Below are positions 55,466-64,000 of a DNA stretch of 64,000 bases, piece after piece. The notes under the pieces are model-generated. The model saw only the letters and a program-made list of their open reading frames with translations, did no database searches and was not told where the DNA came from. Position 1 is the first letter of the stretch. Every line of letters starts with the position of its first letter. This stretch comes from Tieghemostelium lacteum (taxonomy: Eukaryota > Evosea > Eumycetozoa > Dictyosteliales > Raperosteliaceae). The stretch is taken from contig LODT01000020.1 in the NCBI GenBank assembly GCA_001606155.1, positions 1 through 64,000 on the forward strand, given 5' to 3'. The position numbers were made by a program, and so were the translations under genes.

Positions 55466-56853
55466 TTAAAACATTGAGCAAGTAGGAAACAATTTGCAGT
55501 GGATATTTGGATTTCCATCTTCACTACTTTCCTCTTCTTCTTCTTCTTCTTCTTCTTCTTCTTCTTCTTCTTCTTCTTCTTCTTCTTCTTCTTCTTCTTC
55601 ATCATTAGATTCATTTTCCTCTTCTTCTAAATCCGTAAGATCACTTGGAAGTTTTCCCAGATTGTCAATAAAAGCATCAAGATAAGCTTCTCTCAAAGGA
55701 TATACTAACCCATATACAAGATTAGAAGCTGTAGGATTCTTTACTTGTTGTCCTAAAACACCAATAATAACATTATTATTATCTACCACCAGGGAACCAG
55801 AGTCCCCAGGTTGGATACCAGTTTTGGAATAAATCCAAATCATACCATTTTTATCTGTTATATCGTAATTCACGTAAACTAGACCAGAACGTAACCCATT
55901 GTATTTCAATTGCTCTTGATCTATGAACTGCTTTGTTTGCCCAAAATCAAACTTTACACTTCCAATTCTATCAATGAAATTAACAATTAGTGGATGGTCA
56001 CCAATAAACCCAAATGCAATATCCGATCCGAAATCTATGTAATCATATAAAAATGAAAGACGAGAATAACTAAGTGGGGTTGATTTCATAGTATGCTCCT
56101 TATTTACTGGACTTCTTTGAAACTTTTTTAATTCATCCATATTATTAATGAGATTGTGAGATGCAGTAACTAAAAATAAAATACTATTGTACGATATAAT
56201 ATTTGCTGTTCCCTCACCAATTGGATTGTTAATTATAATTGGTGATTTTATAATACCCTCTACAGTTGTGGAAATGTTGCAGTTGTTGTAGTTGTGGTAG
56301 TTGTGGTAGTTGTGGTAGTGTTTGATAAAAACTCTGATTTCCAATGCTCTATAGACTCCACTTCTTCTCCAAACTCTTTTTTTATCTTTTTTTCTAAATC
56401 CTCTAAACATTTTTTTTCCTCTGCGTCCATTGGTATGTTTGGAGTTATTATTACCAATTTCTTTGGATTATCTGGACTAATTCTAAATGAGACAGGAATT
56501 TTACTTTCCATTTCTATAAATGTTAATCTGTCATCAAAAGTGATAGTTTTCTTAGTGAGATCTGGTGGATTGTCTCTAGCTTGTTTTAATTTCCCTCTAA
56601 ATTTATATCCAATGGAATCTTTTCTTATTGATGGAGCTAGAGTTGGTTCACTTCCAGATAGAAATCTTGATAGAGATGTTGAAGTTTCATTCTCCCCAAT
56701 TAATTCTAAGAACTGTCTTGTTGTTAAATTATTATCAGTTTTAAACTTCCTCCACCATGAGTGCAAATCTTTCCATTCTTTATCTACTTTTATGATACGT
56801 AAGCGTTTAAAAGAAGATTCTAAATCATCGACTGTTGGATTTGAAGTACTCAT
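55466..56853 (-). CDS. trypsin-like serine protease with helical head and poly-Glu tail, with a frame break
   Basis: The first frame (56853 to about 56280) encodes a helical N-terminal region of unknown family (LHSWWRKFKTDNNLTTRQFL) ending in a Thr run coded by ACT/ACC/ACA. The protease reads in the neighbouring frame from about 56270: LFLVTASHN holds the catalytic His, DFGSDIAFGF the Asp, and GIQPGDSGSLVV the Ser. The tail has about 23 Glu codons and a short Cys-containing end. One base must be missing in or near the Thr repeat for a single ~462-residue product; otherwise these are two overlapping genes. The fold resembles HtrA-like and viral-type chymotrypsin folds, without a PDZ domain. 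Confidence 0.7.
55532..55600 (+). repeat. CTT microsatellite coding for poly-Glu
   Basis: About 23 uninterrupted CTT units (GAA on the coding strand) lie near the 3' end of the protease gene. Confidence 0.95.
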
Positions 56854-57209
56854 AATTGAATTAGAATTGGTGTTTAAAATATCAAATTGAAATTTTTTTT
56901 TTAATATTTAAAATTTGGTTTTTTTTCCTCATTTTTAAATTTAAAAAATTGTAAAATGGAAACTTTGTATGCAAATTTCATAATTTCCAATTATAAACAA
57001 TTAGAAATATATCCGCAGATGATTTGATAGTGAGAAACTTTTATAATAATATCAAATTGAACTCTTCTTTTTGACATATATATTAAAATTAATTAAACAT
57101 TTACACATCTATGTGAGGTATAAAATATGTTCTAAATAGAAATTTGTAGATTTTAAAATATATTTTAAAAATTGATTAGCAAATTAAATTTCCCAATTTC
57201 AAACAAAAG
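56854..57209. promoter_or_regulatory. divergent spacer, protease / small membrane gene
   Basis: This is very A/T-rich, with T tracts just upstream of the protease gene. No frame was found. Confidence 0.45.
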
Positions 57210-57577
57210 ATGTTTTTTAGGTTTGATAATAAAAAGGAAAAAGAAGTGGGAAGTGTGTCAATACAATCGAACAGTGATGTAATATTAAAAGAAAAGATTC
57301 TTCATCAATGTAAACTACCTAATGTGTTGTTTAAAAATATTCTAAATTTATTATTGATTGCAAGTAAGAGAAATGCATAAAAATTTATTTATTTAATTAA
57401 TAAAAGGCTTGAGTATTTTAAATTGATTTAACAGAAATATTATCATCATCTATGGCCATTATTGGGACCATGACAATTGAAGGTTTTCTATTCACATTAG
57501 AAAATTTTGTTATAGATAAAGTTTTTTGGAACAAAAAATTGAAGTGTATTTTGAGTTTGATTTATATTGGAAGTTGA
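57210..57577 (+). CDS. small two-exon protein, 98 residues
   Basis: Exons 57210-57363 and 57435-57577 join in phase across a 71-bp GT-AG intron. The product starts MFFRFDNKKEKEVGSVSIQS, has a helix LPNVLFKNILNLLLIAKILS and ends in a second hydrophobic part (MAIIGTMTIEGFLFTLENF, then LKCILSLIYIGS). Neither exon alone is long enough to be noticed. I do not recognise a family. A membrane-associated peptide is plausible; a decayed end of a longer gene is the alternative. Confidence 0.5.
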
Positions 57578-57712
57578 AAAACTCATATTCTGGGTCAGAG
57601 TTGATTCAGAGTACACTAGTAAAACTAAAATTTGGGGGTCTATATTATTATTTTGATGAAATTTGTTGATTTTATTTTTTTTAAATAATGATTTTTTTCG
57701 AAACTTAAAATT

Positions 57713-58804
57713 TTACTCTAGAAATCGGGTGATTAGGATTAAAAGTGATAGTAAAATATGAGAAATAGTAGATGCTGATAAAGAATTTCCGATAGAGATA
57801 TCACTACTACTGGTTGTAGATTGACTACTTGAATTATCAGGATCCAAAACCGATTCATTTGGACAGTATGGATTATTGCATTTTGCAACTGGTGATAGAT
57901 GACATTCCTTACCATAGTTACAGTATTGTGTAGCACATTTACTTAAGGCACAGATGGATTCATAACCTTTACATTGATTGTCAATAATACAATCATCCAT
58001 ATTTTTAACAGCAATAGCGCATGATGGTGTGAATTGAAGTAATGGTTCACAGTTACCTTCTCCAGTAGAATTACATTGACAGACCTCATAAAAACCTTCT
58101 GAATAGCATTCAGTACCCATACCACAATTTGTAATTTGATTGTAATCCGAGTATTTTTCACAATTTCCTAAAAAACACCACTCTTTTTCGTTAATATTGC
58201 ATTGGTAACCGTAGGGTTGGATGGTATTAGAACATTCACCTCCATTAGCAGTACTAAATGATTTATAACAATAGTTCTTTGATGCTGTACTGTTTCTATG
58301 ACAGAAACTACCAGTTTCACATTGTAATGGTTCTTCTGCTTCAACACATTCTTCACCTACCGATGGTGAAGCTACACAATCTCCATTGGCATCACATGAT
58401 TGTCCGAATGGACATTGTTCAGATACACATTCCAAATTTACATCTCTTATACATTTTGCATTTAGATCAGAACATTGTAGACCGTATTTACAAGTGTCAA
58501 TTTTGGGATCAGTGGAATAATTCAAATAGTAACAAGGGTCACCTGCTAGACCTTTGATTACCTGGCATATTCCTTGTACACAAAATTCACCAGAGGTTCC
58601 ATTACATGTAGAGTGTGATTTACAATTTACATTTACAATACATTCAAGGGAATCAGAATTAAATGTACTTCCTTGTGGACATGATCTTGAATCTTCAGTG
58701 TAAACATTTACAGCTACACATTGTATTACATCGGTACATGTAAAACATATATTTACAAAAGTTAATGAAAATACAATTAACAGTATTAAATTTACTGAAT
58801 TCAT
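57713..58804 (-). CDS. cysteine-rich cell-surface protein
   Basis: A protein of 363 residues, intronless. It has a signal peptide (MNSVNLILLIVFSLTFVNIC), then about forty cysteines in irregular EGF/DSL-like spacing (CVSEQCPFGQSCDANGDCVA, CETGSFCHRNSTASKNYC). A Ser/Thr-rich stretch and a C-terminal hydrophobic segment (ISHILLSLLILITRFLE) suggest a GPI anchor or single membrane helix. Several N-x-S/T sites are present. It resembles dictyostelid prestalk and adhesion-type cysteine-rich proteins, with no specific orthologue named. Confidence 0.85.
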   Translation of the reverse strand: MNSVNLILLIVFSLTFVNICFTCTDVIQCVAVNVYTEDSRSCPQGSTFNSDSLECIVNVNCKSHSTCNGTSGEFCVQGICQVIKGLAGDPCYYLNYSTDPKIDTCKYGLQCSDLNAKCIRDVNLECVSEQCPFGQSCDANGDCVASPSVGEECVEAEEPLQCETGSFCHRNSTASKNYCYKSFSTANGGECSNTIQPYGYQCNINEKEWCFLGNCEKYSDYNQITNCGMGTECYSEGFYEVCQCNSTGEGNCEPLLQFTPSCAIAVKNMDDCIIDNQCKGYESICALSKCATQYCNYGKECHLSPVAKCNNPYCPNESVLDPDNSSSQSTTSSSDISIGNSLSASTISHILLSLLILITRFLE

Positions 58805-59220
58805 ATTTCTGATAAAAAGTTATTATAATGTGGGTGAACTAAAGTAGTACTATTTAAAGACTTTGAATAAAATTTTATTGGCTACGGAATATGGGAACAA
58901 TTTTAGAAATAGATATTTTTACTTTTCAAGTGTTGAATAGTTTTGTGTAGTGTGATTTTAATAGAAATCAAAATAAAAAAATCTTTAGAAGATATCTTCT
59001 TTGAATATTATCAAAAATTTAGGTATTATTTTAATATCTCCTATATCTTAAATGACTTTGGATAAATTGGAGAAGGAGGAACTTTTCATACTTTAAAAAT
59101 AATTATGGTTATATATATAACCTTTTTTATTATAAAACAATATACATATCTTGTGATTTTGGAATAAATAATCTAGTTGATGGTGGATAATGTGAGCTAT
59201 TGAAACTACTGACGTTGTAT
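58805..59220. other. intergenic, no gene seen
   Basis: This is A/T-rich upstream DNA of the cysteine-rich gene and 3' flank of the BTB gene. Confidence 0.5.
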
Positions 59221-61298
59221 TTAACCCCATTGACTAGTTAATTCTAATAAAATACAAAATGAATCAGAATAGTGAGTATATTTATCCTTTTGTAAAGTCT
59301 CTAAACTGATGAATCTAGGCCAACCCCATGCACTGTCAAATCCTTCTTCAAACAATTTCTTGTAAGAGAATTCAATTGAATCTTGGAATCTAAAACCTAC
59401 AATACTGACAAGTACACTAATTGCCAGAGGTTTAGTAATCTTATTACCAAATGCCAAATATACAGCCAACTGTCCCTTTTCCCTCTCCTTTAATTGAATG
59501 AAAAATTCACGATCTTTAAATTTAAATCTCTCTAAATTGGCTGGTAACTTGATATCCTTTTTGATTCTATATAAAAACTGATTGGTTGATTGACCATATT
59601 CGGAACTAAATGAATTCAATGGTATTAATTCATTAGTAATACCATTATTAGATTCAAATGGTTGGGCTAAATAAATTTAAATCAAAAACATATTAATATA
59701 TAATGTTAAATTATAAATCTAACTATTGATCACATACTCATTCCTAATAAAAATTCTATTGGATATGATCTCTTTCTAAGATTACGTGGTCTTTTGTAAT
59801 GGTAACCTAAAAATTGGAATGGTTCACCTTTATTTGATTTCAATATACCCTATATAAATTGATATGTTAATAAATGAAAATATTTTGAAATAGCTTTGTT
59901 AGCATAGGAGGTATACATACTCTCAATAAACTTGTTATTTCTTTATCTGGTATTAATTTTAAATTTTCCAATCTTTCAAAAGCTTCACCAATATTCATAT
60001 TTTCCCATCTTATCAATGGTAAAATTTTATTTAATAGATTCTTATCCATTGTTTTATCCCATTCATCATTTTGACTTGTATCACTATATGTAAATAGAGG
60101 GAAGAAGGAAAGAAATATATTAATATATAACTTTGTAAAAGGTGAGGAGGGAGAAGAAGGTGAATGTAAGTACATACGGTTCGCTAGAATAATAAATATC
60201 ATCATTTGCAGAGTCTTCTTTATCGTCATCATCAGTGAATTCTTCATCTTCAAAATCATCGTCATCTTCATCATCGTCATCATAGAATGATGATTCTTCG
60301 GTTCCATCCGAATGACTATCCGAACGATTAAGATCACCAGTTTCTTTTTCATGGCCAATTGAATTTCTTCTACTGCTGCATCTACTACTACTGCAGCTAC
60401 CATGTGATTCAGCATCATCATTCTTCTTTCTATCTAAATAGGATTGAGAATTTCTTTTGTTTAAAGTACCGTATAATGATCCACCTTTAACGCTTGAACC
60501 ATGCTGTGACCCTGTAGTGCTGCTAGACAATTGATTTTGTTGATCCTGTTGTTGTTTTTGATTGTTACATTTACACCATTCAATGACACAATCTAGGATA
60601 TCTAATTCATCCATACGTAAACCATCATTTCTAAGCATATCAATAACAGTCTTTTCGCATACATTTAAAAACTGATCACTGTGTAGACATAAACTAGCAT
60701 ATTGTAGACAAAATGCACGTAAATGTGGATGAACATCTTCACAATTTATCAAGTTTCTGTTGATACTATCCCATAGAGATAATGCATTTTCAACATCTGG
60801 CTTCTGAATATAGGCATTTGCAATCTTTGTCATCATACCTAATGATAGTTCTTTTCCACGATTTAGACCTAACAAGTCACAATATTGGTATATTGAACCT
60901 ACTTTCAGATGATCGTCATCCAATTCCAATATACCAATGCAAATGTATTTTAACACTACCAAAAATACCTCTGGATCTACACCTTCTAATGTAACCTCTT
61001 TAATTGAAGACTCTTTCATTGAACCTGTAAACATGGCTTTAAAGTACTCGCTCCTACTGACTAACAGTATCTTACTGGCAAAGAAACGTCTATTTCTAAC
61101 TCTAAATATAACATCACTGAATTGAGGTGGTTGATCACTATCACCCAATAGTATACCAAAAGTATTGGTAAGATCTTTTGCCAATTTAATTATATCTTCA
61201 TCTGTTGATCCATTGGAATCATCGGTTCCTGTACTCAATGAAATTGGTGATTTATATTGATTAAATTCTGATGATATTTCTGAAAGTATTGATTTCAT
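59221..61298 (-). CDS. BTB-BACK protein with C-terminal MATH-like domain
   Basis: A protein of 613 residues in four exons (60178-61298, 59921-60083, 59738-59849, 59221-59666); all phases close. A BTB domain lies at about residues 60-165 (FSDVIFRVRNRRFFASKILL, then YFKAMFTGSMKESS), followed by a BACK-like helical region ending near residue 245. A Gln/Ser linker and acidic stretch (DDDDEDDDDFEDEE) follow. The end reads as MATH/TRAF-like: FKFKDREFFIQLKEREKGQL, then GWPRFISLETLQKDKYTHYS and DSFCILLEL. BTB proteins usually act as Cullin-3 adaptors. In most eukaryotic MATH-BTB proteins the MATH domain comes first, so the order here is reversed. Confidence 0.85.
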
Positions 61299-61756
61299 AT
61301 TAATATATTATTATATAAAATAAATATATTTGAAATTTTGACTACTATGAAGAAATATAGAATTATATATAGAAGAAAACTATAAAAACTAATAATATTA
61401 TTAATAAAATTAACCACACACTAACTACCACACACAACAACTCTGTATTTACAGAAAATAAATAAATTTAAATTTTGTTTTGGTGAAATTTTGAAATAAG
61501 ATATAAATATAAATAATAAACTTCTTCCCCAAAATTAACAAGCAATAATAAAAAAATTATTTATTATTATTCTTATTTTTTGACAATCAAGTTAACAGCA
61601 ACAGCAACAACAAAAACAACAATATTATTAACAACACACCAAAAAAATAAAGAGTGTGTCTTTAATTTTCTTGAACAATAAAAAAAAAATAAACACACAC
61701 TCTGAGATAAAAAATATAAAAATAGAGGAGGGAATTAAAAATTAAATATGTTTTGA
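61299..61756. promoter_or_regulatory. upstream region of the BTB gene
   Basis: This is A/T-rich with CAACAACA and ACACAC stretches (about 61410-61440 and 61590-61640). No frame was found. Confidence 0.45.
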
Positions 61757-61974
61757 TCAGAAATCTCTGTACATACTAGTTTGATTGAATTTTCTAACCA
61801 TTTGTTGTGGTTGTTGTTGATGCTTGTTGTTATTGGAATTATTAGAATTAAATTGTGAAACTTTCCTATTATCAGAATTATTATTAAAAGATATTTATTC
61901 AAATTAATACATATTTTTAAATAAAAATAGGGGAGACTAATTTATATGAAATTTATAGTTTGTACATACATCAT
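61757..61974 (-). CDS. candidate 37-residue gene
   Basis: Exon 1 is five bases (ATGAT, 61970-61974) before a GTATGT donor; exon 2 (61865-61757) follows an ATAATAG acceptor after a 104-bp intron. The product would be MMKVSQFNSNNSNNNKHQQQ, then PQQMVRKFNQTSMYRDF. The compositional contrast (Asn/Gln head, basic end) and in-phase splice signals support it, but its small size makes it a candidate only. The frame also runs through part of the intron. Confidence 0.4.
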
Positions 61975-64000
61975 TTTTTTGAAATAATAATTCCTATAAT
62001 TTATAAATATATATATTTATAAATAAATAAAAAAAAGGATTGTTAATATTTAAATTTAAATCTATGAGATTTTTAAATAAAATGAAATAAATATATGAAT
62101 TAATGAATAAATGAATAAATGAATAATGAAAAAAATAAAATTAAAAAATGTTATTTATAGTGATGAAAGGAAATTTTGAAATTGAATTGATACTGGTTTA
62201 CAATTACAACACAAATATCTATCTCATATCGATGGATAGATAGAAAAATGAAATTTATAAATAAATGTGTTAATTGGTAGTAGGAGTAACAAATAACAAA
62301 ATAAAAATAAAAATTTTTAAATATATGTTTTTAAATAAATATGTGACAACTATAAAAGAAATTGAATTTCTCAAACTCTTTGCTAATCAGTAGTATTAGA
62401 GAAGAGAGAAGGGAGGGGTTGGTGAATAGGAATAACTCATCTAGTTAATTAGTAATAATACTCAATCCTGTAGTACCAATTGTGGTTGTGGTGTTTCTAA
62501 TAAACAGTAACAAGAAACAAAGAGTTTTAGATCAAAGTAATGGATGTGTAAAGTTGAGTTTCTTCCCCCTTTTGTCTTGAAAAAAATGAGGATTGACAAA
62601 ACTCCAATACTATTGATTAGTAAAAACACACTAAAAAATGGATGGTTATTATAAATAAATAAAAATAAATTATTAGTGGTGGAGTATTATGTGTGTATGT
62701 ATTTGATAAAGTATGTGTGGTGTGGGTTATTTTTATGATTAGACGACAATGTCTGATGAATTTTGAAGGAAGATTTCAATTTTATGTATTACACATACAT
62801 TAATATGTACTCTTATATAATAATAAAAAAGGAGGGTAAATTGATTTAAGGATCAAAGTAAAGGGGGAAATAGGTGGACTTTAATAACAATGTTATAAAC
62901 AATAATTAATTAATTAAATTTCCACTATTTACTCTGTGATTATTATGATTTTGTTGTGTCTGAATGATTACCAAACACCCGTACACGAATTGGAAATTTA
63001 GAAATTTACCCTTATACTCTTTTTTTGTTTTTTTAATCCAATCTCTATATTATAAAGATATTATTCAAATAATAATTTTAAAGCTATAAGATTATTGTAT
63101 CTAAAAATCTAAATGTTTGTTGATAATAGATATTTTTAAATTTGATAATTTTGATTGATCTTATATAATTAAAAATTGATTAAATTAATAATAATAATTC
63201 TTTTGTTAATAAAAAACAGTTAAAATCAATTTTAATTGAATATAGTGGTGTGTTTTTCAATTATTAGTGTTTTTCAATGAAAGATTACATACCAATCAAT
63301 CAATTTCAATTCAATTAAAATGAAATTTATCAATGTTGGCTAAATAAACAGTCTAATATAGGTATATTTGAATTATAATTAAATTTAATGATACTTTAAT
63401 TATAATAATTAATGCAATGGGATTAAAAAAAATAAACAGAAATGTAATAAATATAGGAAATTTGATAAATAGAGTTATCAAATTTATTATAAAAATGTAC
63501 AATTTAAAAATAGAAAATAAAAAACAAATAAAATAAATCAAAATTGATTTGTAATACAGGTAAAGAACAAAAGGTTGGGTATTGGATTAATTAATAGCTA
63601 TTGTCATTCATTTCTCACATTGAATATTTTAAATATATTCAATCATACACTCTACCTCTACTTTACAGTGAGATTTGTTTTACCATTATCTAGATAGTGT
63701 GGTGGTGGTGGAAATTTCAAACTTTCCAATATGAAATTTTTCCAAATATAGGTATGAATTGGAATTGATAATATACTAATTTAAATATCTCTAATTTTGG
63801 TTAAATTGTTATTTTTAAAATAAAATTAAATTCCTTACCCCTCTGTTTTACCCACCTTTTACCCCCACACTTGTCTAAACACATGTATATTAAAATTTCT
63901 TTTCACTATATCCTCCCACATTCACTGTATCATTTGGTTGAGTGTGGGGGTGTGTGTAGTGTTAGTGTGAAAGTGTGATATATTTATTATCATTGTCGAC
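61975..64000. other. 2-kb region without a supported gene
   Basis: This is A/T-rich with GT-rich patches near 62390-62520, 62690-62730 and 63850-63970. Short frames (such as 63353-63541 minus) are A/T-biased and featureless. It may hold the promoter of a gene beyond the window. Confidence 0.55.
63861..63951. promoter_or_regulatory. G-box inverted pair
   Basis: ACCCCCACACT at 63861-63871 is exactly the reverse complement of AGTGTGGGGGT at 63941-63951. The pair of oppositely oriented G/CA boxes suits a paired GBF-type binding site. Confidence 0.4.

Noticed and set aside
56294-56890. 198-codon plus-strand frame opposite the protease head
   Set aside because: Begins with a Val run from the antisense Thr repeat; shadow of the coding strand.
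1-64000. tRNA, rRNA, CRISPR, retroelement or DNA transposon
   Set aside because: No B-box-like GGTTCGA context with a fold, no repeat-spacer array and no transposase, integrase or reverse transcriptase motifs were seen by eye; a profile scan could still find a diverged RNA gene.

Overview
The window is nuclear DNA of a dictyostelid social amoeba. The evidence is strong A/T richness, short AT-rich introns (about 60-120 bp, usually GTATGT or GTAAGT to AG), CAA/AAT-coded Gln and Asn runs, FNIP-type leucine-rich proteins, a 7TM protein kinase, a CABP1-like TerD protein and follistatin-like (FOLN) cysteine-rich secreted proteins. It is less extreme in A/T than Dictyostelium discoideum, and orthologues diverge in low-complexity regions, so a group 1-2 species such as Cavenderia or Heterostelium is my guess; the species cannot be fixed from the sequence alone. 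I saw no tRNA, rRNA, CRISPR array, retroelement or DNA transposon.

The first part (1-35.6 kb) is mostly conserved housekeeping genes packed on both strands. In order they are a Rab GTPase, a peroxisomal PMP34-type carrier, a 7TM kinase, a FOLN-repeat secreted protein behind a cluster of G-box/CA-rich elements, LSM3, AP-4 mu, a TerD/CABP protein, two near-identical F-box/LRR-like paralogues with a dead guanylate kinase between them, SLX9, profilin, an RCC1-BTB-BTB protein, an orphan, MGM101, PA2G4/prlA, a membrane RING-H2 protein, an ammonium transporter, an orphan membrane protein, a broken zinc finger gene, a metallophosphoesterase, an orphan, a mitochondrial-type pseudouridine synthase and an F-box protein.

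The middle (35.6-45.3 kb) holds a 1762-residue chromatin-reader-like protein combining PHD-type fingers with an EVE-like (PUA-fold) domain, a CBM20 starch-binding protein and a large coiled-coil protein.

The last part (45.4-59 kb) is lineage-specific and fast-evolving: two FNIP proteins, an ankyrin-like protein, an LRR protein with a truncated tandem relic, a duplicated convergent gene junction, a trypsin-like protease with a polyglutamate tail, and a small two-exon membrane-protein gene. A cysteine-rich surface protein, a BTB-BACK-MATH protein and a candidate 37-residue gene follow; the last 2 kb is empty.

Four genes (SLX9, one FNIP gene, the protease and the zinc finger gene) each need a one-base frame change to read through. 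As SLX9 is conserved and otherwise normal, base errors in the assembly are a serious possibility. Exon borders were placed by reading frame, splice dinucleotides and family alignment from memory; no search was run.
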